Assembly (NCBI RefSeq): GCF_031157315.1
Contig: NZ_JAVIFU010000031.1
Span: 17,952 to 81,951 of the forward strand
Length of the DNA: 64,000 nucleotides
Reading direction: 5' to 3'
From: Paenibacillus sp. LHD-38
GTDB lineage: Bacteria > Bacillota > Bacilli > Paenibacillales > Paenibacillaceae
Each line of letters starts with the position of its first letter. The first letter of the stretch is position 1. Positions 17,173 to 25,492 of the stretch are shown here, piece after piece. The position numbers and the translations under genes are program-made. The notes beneath the pieces are model-generated. The model saw only the letters and a list, made by a program, of their open reading frames with translations, was not told the origin of the DNA and did not search any database.

Positions 17173-20001
17173 ATGACAACGAATACGCATTTTCCATTTC
17201 AAAATACCGAGCTTCCGCTGGAAGAACGGGTAACGGACCTCGTTTCCCGGTTCACGCTCGAAGAGAAAATTGATTCCATGGTGCAGTATCAGCCTGAAAT
17301 CGAACGCTTAGGGGTAAAGCCGTACAAGCACGGAACTGAAGCGGCACACGGAATGGCTTGGCTTGGTGAAGCGACTACTTTTCCGCAGCCGATCGGCCTG
17401 GGTTGTACTTGGAATCCCGTGCTTCTCAAAGAAGTGGGTTCTGTCATTGGGGATGAGGCTCGCGTCTACTTTCAGCGCAACCCTGCCATTAACGGTTTGA
17501 CCCTTTGGGCTCCGACTGTAGATATGGAGCGTGATCCGCGCTGGGGACGGACGGAGGAAGCTTATGGAGAGGATCCAAAGCTGACGGGAGAGCTGACGGC
17601 ATCGCTCGTGCAAGGCATTCAAGGAGATCATCCGCTTTATTTCAAAGCGGTAGCCACCCTGAAGCATTTTATCGGCAATAATAACGAAATTAATCGCGGC
17701 AGCTGCTCGGCGAGCATCGATCCGCGCAATATGAAGGAATATTATCAAGCGGCGTTTAAGCCGGCCTTCGTTAAGGGCGGCGCGCATTCCATGATGACCT
17801 CGTACAATTCGGTTAACGGTACGCCGACGATTTTGCATGAGGACGTAAACAAAGTGGTTAAAGAAGAGTGGGGCATGAACGGCTTTATCGTTAGCGATGC
17901 CGGCGATCTTCTCGGGATCGTCAATGATCATAACTATTATGATTCCTATAAAGATGCAGTTGCGCATTCCATCAAAGCGGGAATCGACAGCATTACTGAT
18001 GACAAGGAAAAATCATGCGCCGCTATTCGTGAGGCTTTAGCTGACGGACTGCTGACGGAGCAGGATTTGGACAAAGCGCTCATCAATACATTCCGCGTTC
18101 GTTTCCGCCTCGGCGAATTCGATCCAGCCGAGCAGAATCCTTATGCGGATATGCCGGAATCGAAGCTTTGCGCGCCTGAGCATGGCCAGCTGTCGCTGCA
18201 GGCTGCCCGAGAGTCCATCGTATTGCTGAAAAATGATAACAAGACATTGCCTTTGGACAAAGAAAAGCTCAATCATGTAGCCGTTATCGGACCGCTTGCC
18301 GATGTTGTATACCGCGACTGGTATTCCGGTTCCCTGCCGTATAAAGTTACGCCGCTTGAAGGTATCCAAAGCAAGCTGGCCGGCAAAACGGTCACTTATA
18401 GCAGCGGAAATGACCGCGTTGTGTTGAAATCAGCGGCAAACGGCAAAGTGCTTAGCGCTTCAGCTGACAACGAAAGCCGTCTGCAAGCAAGCGATTCGGC
18501 TGCGGCTGGCGAAACGTTCGAGGTATCCGATTGGGGCTGGGGCAGCTACACGCTAGAGAGCAAAACGACTGGCAAGCTGCTTACGAGCGCTGATGATGTG
18601 AATATCGCTGCGGCAGCAAGCGAAGCGTTCGGATGGTATGTGAAGGAAGTATTCAAGCTGGATGAGCAATCCAATCATCAATTTGCGATCCGCACTTGGA
18701 ACGGTAAGCTGGTTACGGCTCCTAACGCTGGCGCAGATTCGCTTCAAGTCACGGAGTCAGCAGAGATCGGCGTAAACGAGCTATTCACAAAGGATGTGAT
18801 TGCGGAAGGAATCGCTGAAGCGGTAGCGGCAGCTAAAGCTGCGGAAACGGCAATCGTTGTCGTGGGCAATAATCCGCTGATTAACGGCAAGGAAGAAATT
18901 GACCGTCCAAGCCTTGATCTTGCCGCATCTCAAAACGAATTGATCAGCGCTGTATACGCAACGAATCCGAATACAGTCGTTGTCGTCATCGGCAGCTATC
19001 CGTTTACGCTGAATGCGGTTAATGCACAAATTCCAGCGATTATTTATCTGTCTCATGCGGGACAAGAACTGGGTAACGCGATCGCAGACGTACTATTTGG
19101 CGATTACTCCCCAGCAGGACGCTTAAATATGACCTGGTACAAATCAGAGGAGCAGCTTACGGATCTGATGGACTATGACATTTTGAAGGGCAAAAGGACG
19201 TATTTGTATTTCGACGGAGAGCCTCTATATCCGTTCGGTTATGGACTCAGCTACGGTTCCTTCCGGTATAGTCCGCTGGAAATTACAAATGACGCGGCAG
19301 CTATTGACGGTAGCGTGACGGTTCGCCTTCAAGTGACGAATACGTCCGACATGAAAGCCGACGAGGTTGTTCAACTGTATGTTCGTACGGAAGGCTCCAG
19401 AGCCCAGCGTCCACTGAAGAAGCTGGTCGGCTTTACGCGCATTACACTGCAGCCGGGCGAGACGAAGGATGTTGAGCTTGTCGTACCGGCTGAAGAGCTT
19501 GCTCTCTGGGATGTAACGCGTGATCGCTTTTGCCTTGAAGCTGCAGAGTATACGTTTAGCGCAGGAGGCTCCTCCGCTGACGTGAAAGCTTCCGCTTCTA
19601 TCCGAATCGATGGCGAAATTATCCCTGCGCGCAATCTATCGATGCAAACCCGCGCGGAAAATTATGATGATTACGCAAATGTTTATTTGGTCGAGAGCAA
19701 GGAAGGCGGAACGGCGGTGCGGTTGTCGCAAGCTGAAGGCTGGATCAAATTCGCCGACGTGGATTGGTCGAACGGCTCCGCCGTATTCGAGGCCCGCGTT
19801 AGCGGCAGCGAACAAGGCGGAGAGCTTTCGATTCGAATTGGCGGATCGGATTCGGCGGTTATCGGCTCAAGCACGGTTGATGCCAGCGGAGAGCAAGAGT
19901 GGCAAAACGTACGAATTGAGCTGCCGGACGCGAAACCTGATGGAGATTTGGTTGTCGGGTTAAAGGGAAGTGTGAAGCTTAGCAGCTTCCGCATCCATTA
20001 A
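17173..20001 (+). CDS. GH3 glycoside hydrolase with inserted beta-trefoil-like and C-terminal CBM6-like domains
   Basis: Family 3 beta-glycosidase (glucosidase or xylosidase), 942 residues. The N-terminal barrel carries D-M-E-R-D-P-R-W-G-R, K-H-F-I-G-N-N and the nucleophile Asp242 in V-S-D-A-G-D. The alpha/beta sandwich domain is interrupted near residues 410-540 by repeats of the type 'L-x-S-x-A-N-G-K-x-L-S-A', as in fascin-like beta-trefoils. The sandwich resumes with A-A-E-T-A-I-V-V-V-G-N-N, followed by a fibronectin-III-like domain and a C-terminal beta-sandwich of about 130 residues resembling CBM6 (starts R-A-E-N-Y-D-D). No signal peptide is seen, although CBM-type domains are usually extracellular. 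It is coupled to GH95 and followed by a strong terminator. The exact substrate is unknown. Confidence 0.92.
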   Translation: MTTNTHFPFQNTELPLEERVTDLVSRFTLEEKIDSMVQYQPEIERLGVKPYKHGTEAAHGMAWLGEATTFPQPIGLGCTWNPVLLKEVGSVIGDEARVYFQRNPAINGLTLWAPTVDMERDPRWGRTEEAYGEDPKLTGELTASLVQGIQGDHPLYFKAVATLKHFIGNNNEINRGSCSASIDPRNMKEYYQAAFKPAFVKGGAHSMMTSYNSVNGTPTILHEDVNKVVKEEWGMNGFIVSDAGDLLGIVNDHNYYDSYKDAVAHSIKAGIDSITDDKEKSCAAIREALADGLLTEQDLDKALINTFRVRFRLGEFDPAEQNPYADMPESKLCAPEHGQLSLQAARESIVLLKNDNKTLPLDKEKLNHVAVIGPLADVVYRDWYSGSLPYKVTPLEGIQSKLAGKTVTYSSGNDRVVLKSAANGKVLSASADNESRLQASDSAAAGETFEVSDWGWGSYTLESKTTGKLLTSADDVNIAAAASEAFGWYVKEVFKLDEQSNHQFAIRTWNGKLVTAPNAGADSLQVTESAEIGVNELFTKDVIAEGIAEAVAAAKAAETAIVVVGNNPLINGKEEIDRPSLDLAASQNELISAVYATNPNTVVVVIGSYPFTLNAVNAQIPAIIYLSHAGQELGNAIADVLFGDYSPAGRLNMTWYKSEEQLTDLMDYDILKGKRTYLYFDGEPLYPFGYGLSYGSFRYSPLEITNDAAAIDGSVTVRLQVTNTSDMKADEVVQLYVRTEGSRAQRPLKKLVGFTRITLQPGETKDVELVVPAEELALWDVTRDRFCLEAAEYTFSAGGSSADVKASASIRIDGEIIPARNLSMQTRAENYDDYANVYLVESKEGGTAVRLSQAEGWIKFADVDWSNGSAVFEARVSGSEQGGELSIRIGGSDSAVIGSSTVDASGEQEWQNVRIELPDAKPDGDLVVGLKGSVKLSSFRIH

Positions 20002-20024
20002 TCAAATAAGAACCGAGCAACGCG

Positions 20025-20074
20025 CGGAGCTGTACCAAAGGCCGAAAGAGGCCTGGTACAGCTCCGTTTTTTTT
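20025..20074 (+). terminator. Intrinsic terminator after GH3
   Basis: CGGAGCTGTACCA (20025-20037) pairs with TGGTACAGCTCCG (20054-20066), with inner GGCC/GGCC, followed by eight T residues. Repeat copy C starts two bases after the T run. Confidence 0.95.
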
Positions 20075-20076
20075 GA

Positions 20077-20176
20077 TATATAAGAATTTATATGTTTTCA
20101 CATATAAATGTGCTTATATATCTCCGCGAAACGAATGCTTTTGCCACAGAGGAAGGCGACAGCCGTTTACGCTTGG
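20077..20176 (+). repeat. Structured intergenic repeat, copy C
   Basis: Same element as copies A and B. The outer and inner AT stems are identical to copy A. The 3' hairpin has GGAAGGC instead of GGACGGC, which shortens the GACA-loop stem to GGC/GCC. It directly follows the GH3 terminator and is followed by a decayed second copy. Confidence 0.9.
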
Positions 20177-20180
20177 AAAA

Positions 20181-20275
20181 TAAGAAAGTATAAATTGTAT
20201 CCGTATACGATGCTAATATTTCCCTGCGAAACGGGATTTTGCCGCCAAGGACGGCGTCAGCCATTTTCACTTGTG
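20181..20275 (+). repeat. Decayed tandem copy of the structured repeat
   Basis: Aligns end to end with the element: TAAG start, TGCGAAACG, TTTTGCCGCCAAGGACGGCG, CAGCC and the CTTGTG end are kept. The AT hairpin is diverged (GTAT-CCGT-ATAC instead of the 10-bp stem), and the GC hairpin has loop GTCA for GACA. It lies in the same orientation directly after copy C and fills most of the gap before the next gene. Confidence 0.75.
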
Positions 20276-20353
20276 ACTGCGGTTGCTTTTTCGCGAAGCC
20301 TTCTTTATCCTTGAAAAGAGTATTTAACATCGGCAGAGGAGCTTAACTTATTT

Positions 20354-20701
20354 ATGAATGGGATGGAAATCAACTTATATCAGGATTGGATCGATACGGT
20401 AAAGGAAATATTCCGAGGCTCGGGGGTTCCGTTTCATGAAGGAATCAGCGACAGTGAGGTTGCTTTGGCTTACTTCATGCAAACCGCGCAATCAACCGAG
20501 GAGGCGGAAACGCTGCAAGAGCAGAATAGGGAACGTCTGGATTCGCTTCAGCAGATCATATTGGAAAATTTCCAAACGGTGATTCTACCGGATATTCGCG
20601 CCAGAACAAACTATTTAGGCGATGATTTTGTTTTTAAATGGGTTTACAATAAAGGCGAGCATATCGTTGAACAGCATTCGTCCTATCGTATTCCGCTCTA
20701 A
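20354..20701 (+). CDS. Hypothetical protein (115 aa)
   Basis: Small acidic soluble protein that I do not recognise. Its middle part (about residues 45-75) is glutamate/glutamine-rich and should form a helix (E-E-A-E-T-L-Q-E-Q-N-R-E-R-L). The C-terminal part is more beta-like (F-V-F-K-W-V-Y-N-K-G-E-H-I-V-E). There are no cysteines, membrane segments or signal peptide. GCAGAGGAG lies upstream of ATG, and a compact terminator overlaps its stop codon, so it is a single-gene unit between the GH3 gene and the sensor kinase. No function is proposed. Confidence 0.7.
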   Translation: MNGMEINLYQDWIDTVKEIFRGSGVPFHEGISDSEVALAYFMQTAQSTEEAETLQEQNRERLDSLQQIILENFQTVILPDIRARTNYLGDDFVFKWVYNKGEHIVEQHSSYRIPL

Positions 20702-20716
20702 TCAGAGCGGTTTTTT
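20693..20716 (+). terminator. Intrinsic terminator overlapping the hypothetical gene's end
   Basis: CCGCTCT (20693-20699), loop AATC, AGAGCGG (20704-20710), then six T residues. The left arm is within the coding sequence. Confidence 0.88.
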
Positions 20717-20840
20717 CTTTATAAAATAATAATTCAAAAAACAATGTCTAATTTTTATATGATAAAATAACGAATAAGTCATGTATGAATGCGTCTATAT
20801 CCGCTTTATAATATAGGATGCTTCAAATTACGCGTATAAA

Positions 20841-20854
20841 AGTAAACGCTTTCC
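20841..20854. promoter_or_regulatory. Candidate cre (CcpA) site upstream of the sensor kinase
   Basis: AGTAAACGCTTTCC matches the 14-position cre consensus TGWAANCGNTNWCA at 12 positions (only the first and last differ). It lies 24 bp before the kinase start, where bound CcpA would block transcription in preferred carbon sources. Confidence 0.5.
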
Positions 20855-20877
20855 TTTGAGAAGGAGGAGCAGCCTAT

Positions 20878-22680
20878 ATGATGATGAGCATCAGAGCGCT
20901 GGCACTTAAAATGAACAATATTCGAATCAAAAACAAGCTGATTTTCTCTTTTATCCTCGTCGTATTCGTGCCTGTGCTGATTGTCGGGATTTTTCTAACG
21001 GTAGCTTTTCGCCAAAATGTGCTTGATCAAGCGACCCAGCAGATTACGAATAACGTGGAACGAATTAAGAAGCAAACGCTTGATATCATTCGAATGCCGA
21101 TCGAAATTTCGGATAAGCTGCTTGTCGACAGCCGGTTAACGAATGTCGTCAATACACAATACAGCTCCACCTTTGATGTCGTAAAGGCCTTTTGGGATTA
21201 TCGTGATTTTCGCGACTATATCCATTTGTACAGTGAGATTTATAACATTCGCTTCTATACGACGAACATGACGATTTTAGACAATTGGGAGTTTCTGAAG
21301 CTTACGGAGTCGACAAAGGAACAGTCTTGGTATAAATCAGCCATGGAACAGGATGGCATTCATTGGGCATATATCGCCGATGAAACGAAAGATAACCGCC
21401 ATTATTTAAGTCTCATTAGAAAAATCACGTTTCCTACCTATCGGACAAGCGGCGTCCTCGTTATTGGCGTTAATCAAGACGAACTGAACGCGATGATCAG
21501 CCAAGAGCCCTTTGATACGATGATCATTGATGACAACGGCTATATGATTGCGGCAAAAAACCCCAAGTGGGTCGGCAAGAATATCGATGAACTGGACTTT
21601 GCCAGTCAATTAACGGATAAAGCGGAGGGGACCTACGAATTTAAATACGATGGCAAGCCGTCCAAAATCGTTATCGAGGATCTGCTTCCCGAATCCAGCC
21701 ATAACGGCCTGAAAATCGTTTCTGTATTTACAATTGACAGTATCGTAAGCGGGGCTAATCGCATCAGCTTGCTTGGCTTCGGTATCATTATGCTAAGTTT
21801 GGTCATTGCGTTTGTTCTGATTTATATTTTTTCAACCATATTGGCAAAACGGATGCTTGTGTTGAACAAGGATTTAAACAAAGTAGCGATGGGTGATCTG
21901 AATGTTATTTCTCACGTGACAGGAAATGACGAGATCGGTATCCTTTCCAAGCAGTTCAATAACATGGTGGTCAGTATCCGGGGCTTGATGGATGAGGTTA
22001 CGGAGTCACATAAGCAGCAAGCCCAGCTCCAACTTAGGCAAAAAGAGATTAAGCTCAAGATGATGGCCAGCCAAATCAATCCGCATTTCTTGTTCAATGC
22101 GCTTGAATCGATTCGTATGAAGGCGCATATAAAGGGCGAGACTGAGATATCCTCAATCGTTCGCATGCTGGGCAAGATGATCCGACGAAATTTAGAGATC
22201 GGCACGAGGAAAATTGCTTTGAAGGAAGAGCTTGAAATCGTACGCTGTTATTTGGAAATCCAAAAATTCAGATATGGGAATGACCGTTTAACCTTTCATA
22301 TCGATGTAGATCCGTCTGGCCAAGAGATCGAAATTCCTCCGCTTATCATACAGCCGCTTATTGAGAATGCTGTGGTGCATGGCCTGGAAAATATTGCGGA
22401 GGGCGGTTTCGTTTCGGTAACGGCGAAAGTGAGCGATCGAATGCTTCGCGTAGAGGTTTCCGATAACGGAGTTGGTATCAGCGAAGACAAAATCAATCAA
22501 ATCAATACCGCGCTATACGATATGGAAGAAGAGGAAGAATACCGTATTGGGCTGCGAAATGTACATCAACGGCTCGTTATGACTTATGGAGACGGCAATG
22601 GCTTGACGCTGAGGAGCGAGCCGGGCGCCGGAACGCGAATTACTTTTGAAATTCCGATAGGGGGTCATCCTTTTGCATAA
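20878..22680 (+). CDS. Sensor histidine kinase, YesM type
   Basis: Membrane sensor kinase of 600 residues. One TM helix is at about 21-44 and a second at about 295-317, flanking a large extracellular sensor domain of Cache-like size. A HAMP linker follows (N-K-D-L-N-K-V-A-M-G-D-L). The His_kinase motif is N-P-H-F-L-F-N-A-L-E-S, and the HATPase domain has N-A-V-V-H-G-L-E and D-N-G-V-G-I. This is the YesM/LytS class that phosphorylates YesN-type regulators. AAGGAGGAG precedes three consecutive ATG codons, and the first is taken. The regulator gene overlaps its end by 8 bp. Position next to LplB/LplC permeases and GH42 suggests it senses an extracellular oligosaccharide. Confidence 0.93.
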   Translation: MMMSIRALALKMNNIRIKNKLIFSFILVVFVPVLIVGIFLTVAFRQNVLDQATQQITNNVERIKKQTLDIIRMPIEISDKLLVDSRLTNVVNTQYSSTFDVVKAFWDYRDFRDYIHLYSEIYNIRFYTTNMTILDNWEFLKLTESTKEQSWYKSAMEQDGIHWAYIADETKDNRHYLSLIRKITFPTYRTSGVLVIGVNQDELNAMISQEPFDTMIIDDNGYMIAAKNPKWVGKNIDELDFASQLTDKAEGTYEFKYDGKPSKIVIEDLLPESSHNGLKIVSVFTIDSIVSGANRISLLGFGIIMLSLVIAFVLIYIFSTILAKRMLVLNKDLNKVAMGDLNVISHVTGNDEIGILSKQFNNMVVSIRGLMDEVTESHKQQAQLQLRQKEIKLKMMASQINPHFLFNALESIRMKAHIKGETEISSIVRMLGKMIRRNLEIGTRKIALKEELEIVRCYLEIQKFRYGNDRLTFHIDVDPSGQEIEIPPLIIQPLIENAVVHGLENIAEGGFVSVTAKVSDRMLRVEVSDNGVGISEDKINQINTALYDMEEEEEYRIGLRNVHQRLVMTYGDGNGLTLRSEPGAGTRITFEIPIGGHPFA

Positions 22681-24229
22681 AGTAATGATTGTCGACGATG
22701 AGCCAATGATTCGAGAAGGGCTGCAAACCTTGGTTGACTGGAACAAATACGGGTTCACGGTTGTGGGAATTGCATCTAACGGCCGTGAGGCGGTTGAAAA
22801 GCATGCAGCGCTCGCTCCTGATTTGATACTAATAGATATTCGGATGCCCGGTATGGACGGGCTTCAAGCGATAGAGGAAATAAGAAAAACAGACAGCGTC
22901 TGTCATTTCTTAATATTGAGCGGTTATGCGGAATTCGATTATGCAAAGCAGGCGATTGCGCATAATGTGGACGGATATATTTTGAAGCCGATTGATGAGG
23001 ACGAACTGGAGAGCTATGTTGATCGGATAGCGGGCCAGCTCAAAAGTAAATCCGAGCAGCAGCAGAATACGGAGCAGACGAACGTGCTCTTACGGGAAGA
23101 AATGCTGCAGCAGCTGGCAGCCGGGAAGCTCGATCCGGATTTGGCCGGGAGTCAAGACCTGAAATCCTTATTAGGGGAGCCGGCGAAATATTATCAGCTG
23201 CTGCTAATAGAGCTTTACAGCAGGGAGCATTCTCTCACGATGAATGCTACGCTTAAGAAAAAGCTGACGGATATCGTAACGCAAAAGCAGATCGGATGGG
23301 CTTTCTCGGCAGAGCCGTATGTCGGCATATTGTTGAAGGACTATTTGCTGCAAAATGGCTCGCAGGAGCAAATGAAGCTTTGGATTGAAGAGTGCTGCGG
23401 AACGAAGGTAAGATTTGTAGCGGTTGCCAGTGAACCGGTCCGCGAACCGAAAGAGCTCCTGCTCTCTGTTCAGTCGGTTAGAGGCTTGCTTAAACAGCGT
23501 TTCATGCTGCAGGGACAGCATATTCATTTGGCCGCTGTATCCGGAGAAGCTAGACCATTGGCGCCCAAGCAGGAAGAGGAGCTGTCAATAGAGACTCTTG
23601 CTCAGAAGCTCTACTACATGATTGATATCGGAAGCAAGGATGGCGTAGACAAGGCGATTCAAGAGGCGTCAGATCATATTTGCGCGCACGATACCGCGGA
23701 GCAATTCGTCAAGTCTAGCTGGGCGCAGCTGCTCACGATTGTGCTGAATAAAGCAACGACATCGAATCCCCTGGTTTCGGTACAGGAGGATCTATCGATG
23801 ATTACCGCGCTGTATCTCGCCCATCATTATCAAGAAATGATCGTACAGCTGCAGCAGCGTTTGTCGGATCTGACGGTGAAAATCGGGAAATCCGACAGCT
23901 TGTCTGTCATGAAGCAAATGACGGATTTTATTGAACGCCACTATAGCGAGAATATTAAACTGGAGACGCTTGCTGACCTATTCAATTACAACAGCGGGTA
24001 TCTGGGTAAAATGTTCAAAAACTATACCGGTGAGCATTTCAATACGTATTTGGATCAAGTGCGCATTCAGCACGCGATCGAGCTTTTGCAGGAAGGGCTT
24101 AAAGTGCATCAAGTTTCAGAACGTGTCGGCTATGCGAATGTCGATTATTTCCATAGCAAATTCAAAAAGTATAAAGGCGTTTCTCCTTCTTCTTTCAAGA
24201 GTATCTCGGGCAAATCGGTCTCTGAATAG
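22673..24229 (+). CDS. Response regulator with AraC-type DNA-binding domain, YesN type
   Basis: Regulator of 518 residues. An N-terminal receiver domain has phospho-acceptor Asp55 in L-I-D-I-R-M-P-G-M-D-G and the conserved Lys in I-L-K-P-I-D-E. A central linker domain of about 270 residues is typical of YesN proteins. The C-terminal AraC double helix-turn-helix has I-K-L-E-T-L-A-D-L-F-N, then V-S-E-R-V-G-Y-A-N and F-H-S-K-F-K-K-Y-K-G-V-S-P. Translation starts at TTG within the kinase gene, with GGGGGT about eight bases upstream, so the two are coupled. It should activate the transporter/GH42 operon directly downstream. Confidence 0.93.
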   Translation: MHKVMIVDDEPMIREGLQTLVDWNKYGFTVVGIASNGREAVEKHAALAPDLILIDIRMPGMDGLQAIEEIRKTDSVCHFLILSGYAEFDYAKQAIAHNVDGYILKPIDEDELESYVDRIAGQLKSKSEQQQNTEQTNVLLREEMLQQLAAGKLDPDLAGSQDLKSLLGEPAKYYQLLLIELYSREHSLTMNATLKKKLTDIVTQKQIGWAFSAEPYVGILLKDYLLQNGSQEQMKLWIEECCGTKVRFVAVASEPVREPKELLLSVQSVRGLLKQRFMLQGQHIHLAAVSGEARPLAPKQEEELSIETLAQKLYYMIDIGSKDGVDKAIQEASDHICAHDTAEQFVKSSWAQLLTIVLNKATTSNPLVSVQEDLSMITALYLAHHYQEMIVQLQQRLSDLTVKIGKSDSLSVMKQMTDFIERHYSENIKLETLADLFNYNSGYLGKMFKNYTGEHFNTYLDQVRIQHAIELLQEGLKVHQVSERVGYANVDYFHSKFKKYKGVSPSSFKSISGKSVSE

Positions 24230-24266
24230 CAGTGGAACCGTAACCGAATGATTGATATAATCAAAT

Positions 24267-24318
24267 AACGCCTATATCGCCGTGCTCTTGAAGCAGCCAG
24301 TGATATAGGCGTTTTTTT
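24267..24318 (+). terminator. Intrinsic terminator after the two-component genes
   Basis: AACGCCTATATC (24267-24278) pairs with GATATAGGCGTT (24302-24313), and T residues continue to 24318. Confidence 0.92.
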
Positions 24319-24331
24319 ATGCGCTTAAATG

Positions 24332-24358
24332 TAACCAGTGGTTATGAAAGCGCTTGAA
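24332..24358. promoter_or_regulatory. Palindrome and cre-like site upstream of the sugar ABC operon
   Basis: TAACCAGTGGTTA (24332-24344) is a perfect 13-bp palindrome. It abuts TGAAAGCGCTTGAA (24345-24358), which matches cre at 12 of 14 positions. The pair is about 165 bp before the first permease start. Catabolite repression plus a second regulator, possibly the YesN-type protein, is a fair inference. Confidence 0.45.
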
Positions 24359-24483
24359 AGTGCGTATTTTGATATGATTTTAGAACTAATTTACCGGGTG
24401 TAAGAGAGCGGCCCTCATCGTTTATGATAAGTACAGATAAGAGAGGGTAAGCTACACAGACAAAGAGGAAGCTTACGAACGAC

Positions 24484-24504
24484 GTTTTTGCCGGGTGCAA
24501 AAAC
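24484..24504 (+). promoter_or_regulatory. Leader hairpin directly before the permease ribosome-binding site
   Basis: GTTTTTGC (24484-24491), loop CGGGT, GCAAAAAC (24497-24504): a perfect 8-bp stem ending five bases before AGGAGG. It has no T tract, so it could stabilise the mRNA 5' region or affect ribosome access rather than terminate. Confidence 0.4.
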
Positions 24505-24520
24505 AATAGGAGGAGCAGCG

Positions 24521-25480
24521 ATGAAACCGCTAACAGAAGGTAGCCCGAAAATAGGGTCGACAAACAAAAAGAACCAATTTTGGTTCAAAGCATTCCAGCA
24601 GCGTTATTTGTACTTAATGTCATTGCCATTCGTCATCTGGATATTCATATTCAGCTATGTACCGGTATGGGGCTGGTTAACCGCTTTTCAAAATTACAAA
24701 CCAAAAAACTCCATATTGGACCAAAAGTGGGTCGGGCTTGATAATTTCATTGAGCTGTTCCAAGACGAAAGATTTTATATCGTATTGCGAAATACGCTAG
24801 CCATGAGCACGATGGGATTGATCGTCGGATTTACAATCCCAGTTATTTTCGCGTTATTGTTAAATGAAATGAGAGGACAGTTCTTTAAACGTTCGGTTCA
24901 AACCATTTCGTATTTACCGCATTTTGTATCCTGGGTTGTTGTGGCGGGACTCGTGTCCAAAATGCTGTCGACAGACGGCGGCGCCATTAACCAATTGCTG
25001 ATGTTCTTGAACATTATTGATTCGCCGATACAGTTTATGGCAAAGGGCGAATGGTTCTGGGGCATCGTTACGCTGTCCGATTTGTGGAAAGAAATGGGCT
25101 GGAACTCGATCATATTCCTAGCTGCTATGGCAGGAATCGATCCTGAGCTTTATGAAGCTTCGACGGTTGACGGCGCAGGCCGGTTCCGCAAAATGTGGCA
25201 TATCACGCTGCCAGGTATCCGGACAACCTTCATGGTGCTATTCATCCTGTCGATCGGACATTTGGTCAGCATTGGCTTCGAAAAACAGTTTTTGCTAGGA
25301 AATCCTCTCGTATCCGATTATTCAGAGGTGCTCGACCTGTATGCGCTTAAGTACGGTATTCAAATGAGCCGATATTCGTATGGTACGGCAATCGGTATAT
25401 TTAACTCCGTAGTCAGCATCCTATTAGTGTTTGTCGCGAACGGAATATACAAACGAGTCACCAAAGAATCAATCATATAG
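24521..25480 (+). CDS. Sugar ABC transporter permease, LplB type
   Basis: Binding-protein-dependent permease of 319 residues. A polar N-terminus precedes the first TM helix (about residues 32-50, I-W-I-F-I-F-S-Y-V-P). The EAA loop E-A-S-T-V-D-G-A-G-R-F-R-K lies near residue 208, followed by W-H-I-T-L-P-G. Start: ATG at 24521 with AGGAGG seven bases upstream; an earlier in-frame start at 24488 falls inside a leader hairpin. It forms the channel with the next gene for the lipoprotein-bound oligosaccharide. There is no ATPase gene in the operon, as usual for this class, so a shared MsmX-like ATPase is expected. Confidence 0.93.
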   Translation: MKPLTEGSPKIGSTNKKNQFWFKAFQQRYLYLMSLPFVIWIFIFSYVPVWGWLTAFQNYKPKNSILDQKWVGLDNFIELFQDERFYIVLRNTLAMSTMGLIVGFTIPVIFALLLNEMRGQFFKRSVQTISYLPHFVSWVVVAGLVSKMLSTDGGAINQLLMFLNIIDSPIQFMAKGEWFWGIVTLSDLWKEMGWNSIIFLAAMAGIDPELYEASTVDGAGRFRKMWHITLPGIRTTFMVLFILSIGHLVSIGFEKQFLLGNPLVSDYSEVLDLYALKYGIQMSRYSYGTAIGIFNSVVSILLVFVANGIYKRVTKESII

Positions 25481-25492
25481 GAGGAAACGCAT

